Of a DNA stretch of 64,000 nucleotides, positions 38,556 to 51,201 are shown piece by piece. Where the stretch lies: the NCBI GenBank assembly GCA_030686995.1, contig CM060687.1, positions 165,510,770 through 165,574,769 on the forward strand, in the 5' to 3' direction. The translations under genes and the position numbers were made by a program. The notes below the pieces were generated by a model. The model did not search any database and was not told where the DNA came from. It worked only from the letters and a program-made list of their open reading frames with translations. Each line of letters opens with the position of its first letter. The first letter of the stretch is position 1. This DNA comes from Artemisia argyi. Taxonomy: Eukaryota > Streptophyta > Magnoliopsida > Asterales > Asteraceae.

Positions 38556-40310
38556 GCGAGGTGATTTTATTTGTTTGTTTGTTATTTGCTTCCGTATGCA
38601 TGCTTAATTTTTATTGTTGGTAGATCATGTTTCTAAACTAAATAGTGGAAATACTTTACTTTGTTGTTTTGGCCTAGTCTTAACTCCACCTAAAGGTATT
38701 TTTGCAAAAGATAAGTGTAAGGGGAAACTCCAAATATGTTTTCAAAAAACAAACCGATCATGATTCTCACAATATTAAATGAACATGTATATTCGTATTT
38801 GTTAGAGTCAAATGCTTGTATTGAGTCATAATGGAGTTCTGCAGGATTTTCCAGGAAGTAGGACCAAGTTTTTCCAGAAATTTTCCGGAAACTTAACATA
38901 AGAATTTCTGCAGGTCACTTCTGACGGCGTCAAGTGTAAAAATCTGGAAATTTCACCAGTTTTGTTTTTCTAACGGAGTCGTATGGTTTTTGTGAATTAT
39001 TAAGTTTTATAATCTCCAGGAGATCTGCAAACTTCATTCCACAAGCATTATATCTTATCTTGTTTTCTAGGCTTAAGTAACTTATATAGGATGCCGCCGA
39101 TTTTACGCGAGGTTGTCTTGTTTATTTTATCAAGTTTTACAGGTTATGTATGACAAGAAGATGATTTATATTCTGAAAGGGAAGCTTTGATTGTTCATTT
39201 TCTTGGAGGAAGATTTAACCTGGCCACCTTATTATCCATACCGAGCGAATCAGGGGAGTATTTGATTTCATTCTTTTTACTTTTTCACTTTTACATTTTT
39301 TACTTGAACATTGGGGACAATGTTCATCTTAAGTGTAAGGGGAGAGTAAAAAGATGATACCTTACATATGCACTTTCGCTTGAGTTTGTTTTGTTTGATG
39401 GTAGATGTGTAATAAAACTATGAGAAATACTTGTTAGTGCAATTTTAGCGCCAAATTTAAATTTTTTTTACAACATTTAGGAGTGAAACTTTAGCCATAG
39501 CAAGCGTCTCATGGATAGGAGATTGTATGACTAGCACATAACCGTATATTCAGAAAATTTCCACCAAAATATGTGAGGTTCGCCTTTAGATTTGATAGGA
39601 AAAGGATTTACTATTAGTGCTTATGAGTGTACCGGTAGCATTTAGATTCTAGAACTTGCGTTAGTGATGCATCCCGAGACCGCTAGTGAGACTAGATTCG
39701 TGTAGTAGGATTTACTACATGATAAGAGGCATTAGGATCACCCTTGTGTTAAACCCATATTATAATTACTTGACCATTTAAGTCATATTATTTGGCTAGT
39801 TAAGTCAACTAATTTTTCCCACGCCCTTAGCGTTGTACTCATTTTTAGTACACGAAACCCCTAGTACACCCCTCCGAGCCTATCTTTTCGTTTCTAACTT
39901 TAAGCATTTTACTTAAAGAAAGAATTTGTTACACCCCACTTAAATATACAACCAAATCGCCTTAGCCTTCCGTGTATGCGCTCATTTTTAGTGCATTATT
40001 GTTATTTGTTAAACCCTAAGTTAACTTTCTAATTGATTACATGGTTGCTAAGTCGAGTCATATCCTTGTACATATTGTTTTGGGACGATTGGGACTCATG
40101 GGTAAAGTACTTGTTTTATGGAGTAATGGGGAAAAATATCATATTATTATCCTCATATGTACGTTAATCTTAAAAGTACTCCAATTGTTTTGATTTTTCT
40201 CAATTCGAGTCATTAGATTAGTTTAATGTAAAGTATGTAAAAATTCAAATGTAAGGGAAATGTTCATTCCCTATGATGTATTATTTTGGATGGTAGGGTA
40301 AGAGTGTATG

Positions 40311-40353
<43 letters not shown>
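40311..40353. repeat. Poly-A run in Athila-like element 1
   Basis: About 40 A residues followed by A-rich 'aaaaaatagaaaa' sequence. Element 2 has the same run at 55694-55733, so it is a family trait. A Lys-only open frame over it is an artefact. Confidence 0.9.
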
Positions 40354-40357
<4 letters not shown>

Positions 40358-40970
40358 GAAAAAAAATAGAAAAATCAAGAAAAAGAAAAAAAAAATAGAA
40401 AAAGGGAAAAGAGAAAAAACATACGGACTACCATCCCTTTTTATTCTATGTTCATTTTATGTTTTTATTATTTTTCATTTATTAGCTTAAGTCGAGTCTA
40501 GTCTTGGCTTAGCAACGCCATATTGTACATGTAATTAACTAAGATTGTTAACTCGCCACCAATAAAACTTCCTTTATCCAACAAAACCGTGTATTTCATA
40601 TCCCTACACCTAACGTTACAACCCTTTAAAAGACCTCTTTGATAGTCTATCCTAGGTGCTTACGCCATGTGGTGGAGGTTTGATCCTTTCCCAAGCCTAT
40701 GGTAATCTATTTTGATATGACAGGTAGTGAGAGATATCTTCCGTTTCCATATTGTAATTTATACTTTATTACACCCGAGAGATGTGAGTATCTAAACACT
40801 ATTTGTGAGGTGCTGGTGTATGACCTCCGTGCTTGTCTATTGGTCTTTAGTGGAATGATTATTTGTTGTAATTACTTTTATATTAGTGTTAAATGACCCC
40901 TAACTTGTATTTTGACTAGAATAAAAGCGCCTTTGCTTGAGGACAAGCAAATCTCAAGTGTAAGGGTATA

Positions 40971-42375
40971 TGATGAGGCAAAAAATGATCCGTTTTTAGG
41001 GGGTTATTTAAGCCCGGAATTGAATTTATTTGATCAAATATTGCTCTAAATCGTTCCTATTGTGATTTTAGGTACTTTGGGAGTGAAATCTGGAAAAGGA
41101 AGCAATTCGGACGTTTTTGGAGCATAAAATTAAAGAAACGCCAAAGTCTTAATTTTCCATGCTGGGAACAGTAGGTGACGGCGTCAAGAGTAACATCCTG
41201 ACGGCGTCAAGAGCAAAATTCCATGACGGTCCAGTAGAGAATTGACGGCGTCACGAAGTAGGGCGTCAAGAGTAAAAGTCATGATGGCCTGGAAATGATT
41301 ATCACATGACGGCGTCAAATGTAGATCAAGGCAGTCCGAGAAGAGTTTTGGCGGTGAGGTGACGGCGTCACAAGTTTATTCTTGACGCCGTCAGACCCCT
41401 TTTCCTATATACAGTTTTCTAATTTTCACATTAAAAAGGGAGAAGTTTTGGAGAAACCCTAAGTACGAATTTGGTGCGAATTTTACAGGTTTTCCAAGGG
41501 TTCCAAGCCCTTGATACCTTTCATGTGTAATTAAGATAAGTGTTCTTTTAATTCAATCAGTATGTCTATGTGTTGGTTGTCTATATCTTGTTCTTGTCTT
41601 AATTCCATCATGCTAGGCTAGATCTATCTTGTGTTTGCTTGGATCTAATGAAACCTAGATGTTAATTATGTGTTGATTACTTGTTTATACTTGTCTTGGA
41701 TGAATGATTTATATGTTAGGCTTAAGAAAACTGGCAGATCTCCAATTGGTAACATGCTTGAACTTCTTAAGAAACATGAACCGACGCGCACTAGGTCTTT
41801 AATGGTTGTATTTAATGCATGAGTCACTGTTTATAATCCCTATGGTTGTGATGGGCATGGTATAGGAGGAGATAAGAGCTCATAGAATTGGGTAGTTAAG
41901 TGTGCCACCCCATGAATGGTATTAAGGAATACGATCCGTCATCCATGCAATTATAACAAGTAATTAACGTGTAAAAGATGTCTAGGGAGTAGTGAAATCT
42001 AAGTAAACACATTTTCTCCACTTATTGCTCACAACTTTAGTATAATTTAGTTTATTTTCATTTCTAGTATTTTATTTTGATTGCATCTTTAGTATTGGGT
42101 TAGTTGATTAGCAAATAATTCTGCCCAAATCCTTCAAACCCGAGATTTTTATTTGCTTTCTAAAAAAATATAAAATACAAAAAGAATCATCCCTCACCTT
42201 TAGAACTAGTATTTAGGTTTTCTAATCCTAGCGACACTATTCCTAAGCTGAACGATCAATCCCCCGGTACTTGTCACTATACTATACTACAACGATCAGG
42301 TACACTGCCTGGTGAGGGTTGTAAGCTTCTCAAGATCCCTTGAGAGGTAAAGCCTGGTGTGATTCCCACGTATCA
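40971..42375 (+). repeat. 3' LTR of Athila-like element 1
   Basis: 1405 bases with repeated TGACGGCGTCA palindromes in its first 430 bases, then a TATA-like box (about 41405), and CGTATCA at its end. This is the best-preserved version of the palindrome cluster. Confidence 0.92.
41172..41393. promoter_or_regulatory. Cluster of TGACG(G/C)CGTCA palindromes upstream of LTR TATA box
   Basis: At least five copies of the palindromic core, with degenerate ones between. The last two (41360-41370 TGACGGCGTCA and 41383-41393 TGACGCCGTCA) are complementary to each other around a 12-base loop and lie just before 'cctatatacag'. TGACG is the core bound by TGA-class bZIP factors. A promoter-enhancer role is inference. 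Confidence 0.55.
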
Positions 42376-44895
42376 GTACGCGAATTACCGCGTACCAATA
42401 TCTATTTTTCTGAGCGATTTGCTCAACCACTATCGCCTCCACATCTCATAGCTGCACTGTATAGGTGCGGCTAAGGTGTCGAACTTTGAGGTAAACTGCC
42501 GTTTACTTGCGATAGAGCCGACCATTGCCCTTTTTCGCTCCTTCTACCATACGACGTGGTCAAATGGATGGGTATCTTTTGCGAAGCGCTCGGGGGCGCT
42601 TCAGTGTTACACTAAGAAGGTAGACTCCCTGAGAAATTGGAGGGAGCATTTTTTCTGGGTTGATGATGTGGTTTTTCCATCGCCCTTTGAGTTTTATACT
42701 CAGGATACTTTGCCAAGGGATGGGCGCCCCGCACCCGGTTCCTATAGGTTGACTGATGCGCAGACTCTTGATGCCAACCGCCTATCCATTAACCCTTATC
42801 CGGAGGAGTTTTTGGTGCACATGGAGTTGAGTCGCAATTACTTCGGCGCTGCTGACGAGGTGCCAACTTTTATAAGTGTGGAAGGCCGGGGTGGGTGTTC
42901 GTCCCTTCTACTTCAAATATGTAAGTCTTTTTTGTATGCGCACCTTTAATAACTAATCCTTTCTTCTTTTTTGTTTTGTTTATGTGCGCAGAGATGGATC
43001 TGTTCGCCATCGTTAAGCTGGAGAAACCGAAGCAGGTGACTGTGGGGGTGCGCCCTCTGAGGGAGGGTGAGCAGCCACTACTGGAGGCGACCGAGGGTCG
43101 TTTGACAGTGCTGCCGGAGGTTGTCCCTGAGAATATGCCGCCACTCCAGGTAACGCCTGTTCAGAGCGTGGCGCCAAACGTGGAGACGGCGCAAGAGGAG
43201 GTGCGCGCTGAATCTTCTGACAGCGTGGAAATCCTCAAGCCTGAGGAGGTGCTGAAGGAGGAGGTAGCGCAGAATATTAAGCGTAAAAGGGAGGCTGGGA
43301 GCAGTGGCCCTAAGAAGAGACGACACTACCTTATTGGGGATGCGGAGTCATCCGCGGAGGAGGAGACATCCGCTCCTGGCGCGGATAAGAAGGCTGCAGA
43401 GGCCTCTCCATTTCTGTAAGTATCTGCGTCTCTATTATGTTTTCTTGTATATTACTTGTCGCAATATGTATTAACTGTCTTCTTTATGTATTTTAGGGAT
43501 GATGCCACGAAGAATGATGGAGTGTTCGTGGATGTGGTTTCCTCTCCGCATAATGAAAACAAGGAGGGGAAAGCCAAGGTTGCTGAGGGTGCAGAGGCGC
43601 AACAGTTGATGGATGAGTTGGCTGCGACTGCTGCGCGTCAGGCTGAGCTGGTGGCTCAGTTGAAGGAGAAGTATGTCGGGGAAAGCAGTACTCTCGCCCA
43701 GAAGGATGAGGAAATAGCTAAGCTCCGTGCGCAGCTGACGGAAGTGCAGGCGGAGTTGGAATCCTCCAGGGTGTACACTAAGAAGGTCACCCATGAGAAG
43801 TTGTCCGCACTGCTGAGGTGGAGCAGGCGCGCGGGCAGCTTCATCATTATAAGTCTGACATGACTTGGGCCGTTAGGTACTTGGAGGAGAAGAAGGTGGA
43901 GCATTATGCTAGCATCGCCAAGTTCAAGGAGGGTATGGAGAAGATCATCCAGGTTCAGGAGAACAAGCTGCGCGGCCTGAGCATCGAGTACGATGAGGAG
44001 TTATACCCTCATTTGATGTCGACCATTGCTGAGTGCAGGTATTTCCTTTTTACTCTTCTTCTTTATAATATTTTTTGTTGCTATGCCTTTCCCTAACACA
44101 AATTGTCTTTGTTGATGTAAGTGGTTGATTAGTCACGGGCTACGCCTGGCAGCTATGGGCACTCTGGAGTCCTAAGAGGTGTTGGACGCTTTTGGGAAGG
44201 TGGTTCACTGTGCGGTGGCGCGTGGGAAGTCGCAGGCTATGGAGGATCTCCATGAGGCCAAACTTCTGAGCAAGGACTTGGCAGAGGTACCTGGCTATAA
44301 TGCGGCTGCATACGATGAGTTGATGCAGGCTATGGCGGGGTTGAAGGTCCTCGAGCTACCGCACATTGGAAGATTGGAGCGCGACCAAGACAACCCCATG
44401 GATGTAATTATGGCGGGGTTGACTTTGGAGCGCCACCTTTTAGAGGATGCAGAGGCACAACCAGATTACTTCTTGAAGCCTGAGTCGTCGCAGCTGCAGA
44501 TTCCCGTGTTCGCGCAGCCTCGCCACATCCTCACCCCGTTTGCTCTTGAGAGGGAGATTCCCTTGAAAGAGGTTCTAGAGCGCCACGCGCAGAGGGCTGC
44601 CCAGAACAGAGGCATTCAGGGCAAGGCAGTGTTGTGTGGCGTGGGTGCTGCATACATCCCCAGGTCTGATGGGGTTCCCGTGAGTGTTCCTACCATTTCT
44701 CCCAAGGACGCCTTGATTCTGAGAAAGCTTCAGGAGGCGGGGAGTTCTGCTGCTCCGGAGGATAGCCCTGAGCATCGCCATAGCGTGTAGGCTTTTTGTA
44801 TATGTATTATGTAAATAATGAAGTGTATCTTTCTTTGTAATTTTTGTGAAAAAATGTTGAATGAGATACCTTTTTGTTGATTAAGTGCGTGACTT

Positions 44896-45098
44896 AAGAA
44901 ATATACTTGCATTGTTTGCTAAGTTTAATTACTTGACCAAGTGTATTGGCTGCGTGATTTTAAGAAATATACTTGCATTGTTTGCTAAGTTTTATTATTT
45001 GACCAAGTGTATTGGCTCGTTAAGTGCGTGACTTTAAGAAATATACTTGCATTGTTTGCTAAGTTTTATTATTTGACCAAGTGTCTTGGCTCGTTATT
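44896..45098. repeat. Three tandem repeats between antisense ORF and pol of the Tat element
   Basis: Units start at 44896, 44962 and 45036 with 'aagaaatatacttgcattgtttgctaag' cores and 'gaccaagtgt.ttggct' ends; the spacing is 66 and 74 bases. The rest of 44791-45520 is non-coding. Confidence 0.85.
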
Positions 45099-45520
45099 TG
45101 CTAAGCTTGTACGGTGTACTTAATATTTGCGCACCCGTCGTGGGATGCGCACATGAAACTTACCTCGACGTCTCAAAAGTAAGGCGCTTAGCAAGGATAC
45201 GTGATCCAATGTTGATGGGTTTGCAACCCTCTTACTCAATGAGTGAATTAGTAGGTTTACTCATCCTTTATGCCTTCGTGGGTCTTTAATTAGTGCATGC
45301 ACGCCATGTAGGCGAAAATATAAGATAACAATATTGACATATGTAAGTATGTATGCAATAAAGTGAAATACGCTATGGAGTTAGCTAGAAACCATAATAT
45401 TTTATTGATACTTGCAAGTTTTTTGAAAAAATAAAAATACAATTCCTAGGAAAGAAAAGAAAAACAAACACTTATTGAGCACCTCTTAGGGTGCAAAGGT
45501 GTCTGTGTAATGGCCGTAGC

Positions 45521-48500
45521 CTAAAAGTAACATCTTTTAAGATTGCAGATGTTCCAAGTGCGCGCTAGGTCGTGACCTTCCATATCGCGCAGTCTGTATG
45601 CACCGTTGCCGAGTGCATCTGTGACCTCGTAAGGTCCTTCCCATTTTGGTCCGAGCTTGCCTGTGTCTTCTGCGTGGCTCGCATCATTGGTGCGGTATAC
45701 AAAGTCTCCGGGTCTGAATGAAGTGTGTTTGACCTTTGCATCATAATACTTCTTCATTTTTGCCTTAGTCTTTGCTTCACGTATAGCAGCGCGTTCACGC
45801 CTTTCTTCCAGTAAGTCCAAGTCTATGCGCCGTTCCTCGTCATTTGTTGTGACGTTGACCACTGCTGTTCGTATAGTTGGCATTCCTATCTCAGCTGGTA
45901 TGACGACTTCTATTCCGTAGACGAGGGAGAATGGCGTGTCGCTAGTACTGGTTTTGATTGTTGTGCGATGCGCCCATAAGACATGCGAGAGCTCGTCCAC
46001 CCACCTTCCTTTGTGTCTTTCAAGGCGCGCTTTTATTCCTTCCCCTAGACTGCGGTTTGCGCGCTCAACTAGGCCATTGGTTTGTGGGTGTTTTACTGAA
46101 GCGAAGTGTTGCGTGATGTTCAATTGCGCGCACCAATCTTTGAATGGGTTATCACAGAATTGTTTTCCGTTGTCTGATATAATCTCTCCCGGTAGTCCGA
46201 AGCGATAGACAATGTTGTCCCAGACAAAGCGTTTGACTTGGTTTCCTGTGATGTTCACTACCGCCTTTGCTTCAATCCACTTCGTAAAGTAGTCTATCGC
46301 TACGATAAGGAACTTTACTCCTCCTGCTGCAACTGGAAAGGGTCCCGCGATGTCAATGCCCCATTTATAAAATGGCCATGGTGAGGTAATGGGTGTTAGC
46401 TCTTGTTGTGGTCGGCGCGGGATTGGCCTATGTACTTAACAATTGCTGCATTTCTTTATTAGATCGCGTGCGTCGCGATGCATGGTTGGCCAATAATACC
46501 CTGACCTTAGAGCGCTTGCCACCACAGATCGCGGCCCTGAGTGCATACTACATGATCCAGCGTGGATTTCTCTGAGTACGTAGTCTGCTTGAATAGGTCC
46601 AACACATCTGAGCCAGGGTTGTAAGAAAGAGCGTCGATAGAGTATGTTGTCTCGTAGTTCAAATCATTGCGCTGTGCGCCGCACTCTTCGAGCGTCCTTA
46701 TGGTCTTGTGGTAAAGTTCCCTTGCTAATGAATTCAAGGATAGGTGTCATCCATGTAGGATCTCGTTCTTCTATCACTGTGGATATCTCCATTTCCAAGA
46801 TTGACTTGTTTTTTAGGGTTTCTACCAATACCTGTTTTGATAGGTGCGCGAAGCTTGTGGATGCGATCTTGCTGAGCGCATCAACCTTCCTGTTATCTCC
46901 TCTGGACACCTGTTTTATTGTGAACCTGTCAAAGTTTTTAATTAAGGACTTGGTCTTTTCCAGGTATTGGATCATGTGTTCATCCTTGGCTTCATATTCA
47001 CCTAGCACATGGTTAGCGACTAGCCGAGAATCTACATTCGCTTCCAGGTTTCGTACACCCATTTGGATTGCGATGCGTAGTCCGGCTAGTAGGGTTTCGT
47101 ATTCTGCCTCATTGTTTGTGGCCGTGAATTCAAAGCGCAGCGCATAGGTGAATTCCATACCTTCTGGATCTGTAAGAATAAGGCCTGCGCCTGATCCATC
47201 TACACATGAAGACCCATCTGTTAACAGAATCCAGGGTTCCTGTAGATCTGTTTTGGTTGCAGATGTTGGACTGTCGGTATCTGGCTTTTCCACGATGAAA
47301 TCGGCTAAGATTTGTCCTTTGATTGCAGTGCGCGGTCTATATGAGATGTTATATTCACTTAACAATACACTCCATTTTTGTAACCGTCCTGGTGCGTCAG
47401 GTTTAGAGATAACTTGTTTGATTGGCTGATCGGTGATTACAACTATCGGATGCACTTGAAAGTATCTGCGCAGCCTTTTGGCTGCGAATACTAGAGCTAA
47501 GACCAGCTTTTCCATAGCGCTGTAGTTAGTCTCTGTCTTCTTCAGGGCTTTGCTTACAAAGTATATGGGTGTCTGGACGGAGTTCCTATCTGTCAATAGT
47601 ATTGCGCTAACTGCTCCATGAGTTGCCGATAAGTACATGATTAGCTCTTCCCCTGGTCGCGGTGCGACAAGTTTAGGAAGAGATGCCAGATGGTGTTTAA
47701 GTTGTTGGAAAGCTTCCTCCGCTTCTTCGGTCCAGCGAAAATCTCCCTTTTTTGTGCACTTCGTGAGTGTTTTAAAGAGAGGAAATGACTTGTCTGCTGA
47801 TTTTGATAAGAAACGGTTTAGCCCTGCTAACTTTCCATTCAATGACTGGACTTCTTTGAGTGTGCGCGGTGAGGGGAGATCAATAACAGCCTTTGTTTTT
47901 TTCTGGACAAGGCTTGATTCCATCGGGTTCTATTAAGTATCCAAGGAACATGCCTTCGGTTGCGCCAAAGGTATACTTCTTGGGATTTAACTTCATGTTT
48001 ATTCGTCCCAATGTTCTGAACGTTTCCTCGATGTCGCGCACCAATTCATCCTCTGTGTGACTTTTGATGACAAGGTCGTCAACGTAGACCTCCAAGTTGC
48101 GGCCTACTTGTTTCTCGAAAGCTGTGTCCACCAGTCGTTGGTATGTTGCGCCTGCATTTTTTAAGCCAAAAGGCATTTTTGTGTAGCAGTACACTCCTTG
48201 ACTGGTGTGGAAAGCTGTTTTTTCTTCATCTTCGACTGCCATCTGAATTTGATGATACCCTTTGTACGCGTCTAGGAAGCATTTGAAAGGGTATCCGCAC
48301 AGGGATTCTACCTTCCAGTCTATTTCTGGCAGTAGATAGCAGTCCTGTGGACATGCTTTGTTAAGGTCCGTGAAGTCCACGCACATTCTCCAACTGCCAT
48401 CGCTCTTTTTTACCATAACTGGGTTAGAGAGCCAGTCGTGGTAGTACACTTCGCGCATGATGCTTGCGTCTTCGAGTTTATGTACTTCTTCCAGAATAGC

Positions 48501-51158
48501 CTTTGCACGATCTGGGCCCTGGCCGCGCTTCTTTTGTCGTATTGGGGGATATCCTTGTCGGATTTGTAGCTTATGTTCTGTGATAGAGCGTGGCACTCCT
48601 GTCATGTGTTTTGGTTCCCACGCGAAGATGTCCAGGTTCTTCTGCAAGAGTGCGCATACGGCTGCTTTACCTTTGTCAGATAAAGATCCACCAATCGAAA
48701 CTTGTTGTTCCGGGTAATCGGGATGAATAGCGACTTTTAGGTTTGGTGTTTTTTCTGTGCGCTGTTCTGGAATAGTCTCTACTTCAGTTGTTACCGCATT
48801 GCATTCTCTTGGTGGTATTGTTGTGTTATAGAGGGTGACAACTCCTCCTTCCACTGGAAACTTAAGCATTCCGTGTGCTGTGGATGGTACAGCGCGCATG
48901 GATGATATTTCAGGTCTCCCAATGATACCATTGTATGGTGAGGGAGACTTTATTACCATGAAATTTATCCATGTTGCGGTTGAGTGTTGTTCATCTCCTA
49001 CGACCACTAGCAAGCGTAACTGCCCCATGGGCTAGATCTTTTCTCCTGTGAATCCAGTCAATGACGTTGTTGCTGGTATCAATTGACTTTGGATTTCAGG
49101 TCGCAGTCTTTTGAAACAATGATCATACAGGATGTCTGCGGATGCTCCTCCGTCAATGTATATGCGGTGGATATCATGTCCTCCCGTATGTATTTCAATA
49201 GTTAGAGGTTCTACAACTGCGTTATCCGCAGCTAGAGTAGGGAAAGATATCTCTTTTTCTGGAGAGAATTTTTGGCTGACTTTTTGCTTTATCTTGCGCT
49301 GCCATGACTGTATCATGTATATGGTATCAGCTTTTTCTTTGGGGGGTTCTTTCTTAACCCCGTTCCTCTGTTTATCTTTTCCCTCTTTGATGTTTTTTAC
49401 AAGGTGGTCCATTCTGCCTTCTCTTACTAACTTTTCAATTAGTTGTCTTAGCTGGATCCACTCGTTAGTTGTAAGGCCTTTTTGACCATGGTACTCGCAG
49501 TATCCATTCCCAATGCGCTTTTCTTCTGCGGTGTGCATTGGTGGTGGTTTTGGGAAGTTTGCACCTTCTGTTACAAATATTTCCCTCGGAGTTTTTGTGA
49601 GAGGGGTATACTTGTCATTGTCTCTTCCACTGCGGTAATTCCTGTTGCGGTTGTTATTCTGATAGTTGGATTGTCTCCTAGGCTGATCTTGCTGCCTATA
49701 GTTCGAATAACCCTTTTTGCTGTCCGCAGCAGCTGCTTCTCCTTGTATAAAGGATCTGGTGCGCTTTGTTAGCTCATCGAAAGTCTGGGGAACTTTGTCA
49801 TTTAGCTTTCGGATAAGTTCTGGGTTATTAATCCCATTCATGAACCCTGGAATTTTTAGGATTTCAGGACATGCTTTTACTTGTATGCACTCATCCTTGA
49901 AGCGTTCCATAAAAGCGCTGGTTGATTCCCCTTGGCGCTGTTTCACTCTTGCTAGCTCAACAGGGTTTTTAGCACACTTCTTTCTCTGGGTAAAGTTGAG
50001 GCGGAATGCTTTCTGTAATTCCTCGAACCCCCCGATGCTCCGACATGGGAGTTTGCTAAACCATGTGCGCGCGTTCCCTACTAACGTAGAATTAAACATG
50101 TGGCACCACACAGGCTGTGGCCAGTTTTCGATAGTGGCGGCTGATTCGAAAACTTTTAGATGATCATCCGGATCACCTGTTCCATCATATGTTTTCACAT
50201 TAGTGGGCATGCGCCTGCGTTTGCGGTCTGAGTAATCGCTGATGCGTCGTGTAAATGTGTCAACTTTCTGGCGACGCCATGGAAGAGACATATCTTCATT
50301 CTCTTCTTCGCGACGCCTTCCTCTTGACTTCCAGTGTCCTGTTTCTTTATCCTCGTTGTCCGAGGAGTCACCGGAGGAAGGGTAATCTCTTTTTCGGCGC
50401 TTGCGCCGGCTTCTTTCAGAAGAAGAGCTTGAGGGACTTTCACTTGGGGATCTTCTTTTCCCCAATATGTCGTGAATCCTCTTACTCCCAGGTTTGGAGG
50501 ATCCTTGGCTTGGCGAATGCTGAGGTCCTAATCGGTCTTGTATTCCTCGACTGCCAAGTCTGGAGTGAACATTAGTGCGCCTCTCGCTGTCTTCTGAGTA
50601 CTGTGAATCAGATGTCGTACCCAGCCTATCGTGGATTGTGGTACGTTTTGCGCGTCTTCCTCGTGGGTGGCGCAGTGGTGATGGTTCGCGTTCAGGACCA
50701 AAATTGAGTCGAGCTTGTAGGCTCGTGCTTGCCCTTCTCCTTGCTTCTTCTTGCATGAGGGCGGTTAAGGTTTCATAATTTTGGGATACAAAATTTCCCA
50801 ACGTTAGATTGGGTGTGTCCTCAGTTGCTGCAAGAATGTCTGCCTCAGTATTAGGCGCCCTATCTCGGTTAGGCGCGCCTGGTGGCACAGTGTTGTTCAC
50901 TGCGGGTACAGTTTGATGAGGAGTGGTGAAGAGGGTGCGCTGGAGTTCCTCAACGCTTGGGACCACTTGGGTGATTTGGGTAGTCCTTACAGGTAGTTCT
51001 ACCACTGGAAGAGGTTGGGTTGTCCCTGCCTCTTGGTGACCAGGTGCGCTGGTTGTCCCAGCAACCTGTCTAGGGGTCGAAACTTGTTGATTCTTCCTCT
51101 GATGGTCACGTTTTTCTGACTGCAGAGTCCGCTGGCTTGAATTCTTATTCTTTGTCAT
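45521..51158 (-). pseudogene. Tat gag-pol polyprotein, broken by three stops and one frameshift
   Basis: Minus-strand order: Gag (51158 to ~49.4 kb; retrotransposon-gag core 'GTGDPDDHLKVFESAA' near 50.2 kb), protease ('YIDGGASADILY' near 49.15 kb), reverse transcriptase (48.5-47.95 kb; YVDD near 48.07 kb), retroviral-type RNase H (~47.7-47.3 kb), a second, archaeal-type RNase H ('LLTDGSSCVDGSGAGLIL' near 47.2 kb) and integrase (46.6-45.6 kb; zinc-binding H-H-C-C, DDE residues in WGIDIAGP, ISDNGKQF and VERANRS contexts). The second RNase H is diagnostic for Tat. Breaks: a TAG at 49034-49032 in the protease, one extra base in a run of seven A near 47897, a TGA at 46666-46664 and a TAA at 46438-46436. 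The TGA and TAA stops look like C-to-T changes. Confidence 0.92.
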
Positions 51159-51180
51159 TCTAGTTCTTAGTTCTTAGTAG

Positions 51181-51199
51181 GGTCCCACGGATGGCGCCA
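51181..51199 (-). other. Tat primer-binding site
   Basis: TGGCGCCATCCGTGGGACC on the minus strand, two bases inside the 5' LTR. The TGGCGCC start is typical of Tat/Athila elements; I do not assign the tRNA. Confidence 0.7.
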
Positions 51200-51201
51200 C
51201 T

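Larger units (their letters stand above)
38196..42375 (+). mobile_element. Athila-like non-autonomous element 1, 4.18 kb, internally deleted
   Basis: Flanked by GTACG (38191-38195, 42376-42380) within the Tat antisense ORF. The 3' LTR is complete (40971-42375, 1405 bases, TGATGAGGC to CGTATCA). The 5' LTR keeps only its first ~360 bases, after which the sequence jumps at about 38555 into internal non-coding DNA equivalent to 53918 onward in element 2. The rest of the LTR, the primer site and the ORF are therefore gone. Most of the remaining interior aligns with element 2 and ends with a poly-A run (40311-40353) and 'gcaaatctcaagtgtaagggtata' before the 3' LTR. Confidence 0.93.
38015..44790 (+). 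pseudogene. Tat antisense extra ORF (Transposase_28-type domain), broken
   Basis: The plus-strand frame starts at 38015 (MKMVAQLEDF), is cut at 38195 by the nested Athila-like element, and resumes at 42381. The segment with 'FPEGKIGLYTKFFEY', 'GAAKVSNFEV' and 'NWREHFFWVDDV' follows the 'putative gypsy-type transposon' (Transposase_28) domain of plant Tat elements. It continues through likely introns (GT at ~42920 to AG ~42991; GT at 43417 to AG ~43497) into a Lys/Glu-rich region with nuclear-signal-like 'IKRKREAGSSGPKKRRHY' and a coiled coil (43.6-44.0 kb), and ends at 44790. Breaks: a stop at 42449-42451, a frameshift near 43.81 kb and a stop near 44174. Its function in any element is unknown to me. 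Confidence 0.8.

Noticed and set aside
40308..40490. Lysine-rich open frame
   Set aside because: It is a translation of the poly-A run in Athila-like element 1.
47890..47905. Programmed frameshift in the Tat pol
   Set aside because: The shift is one extra A in a run of seven, within the region after the reverse transcriptase, where the family has a single frame. A mutation or sequencing error is simpler.
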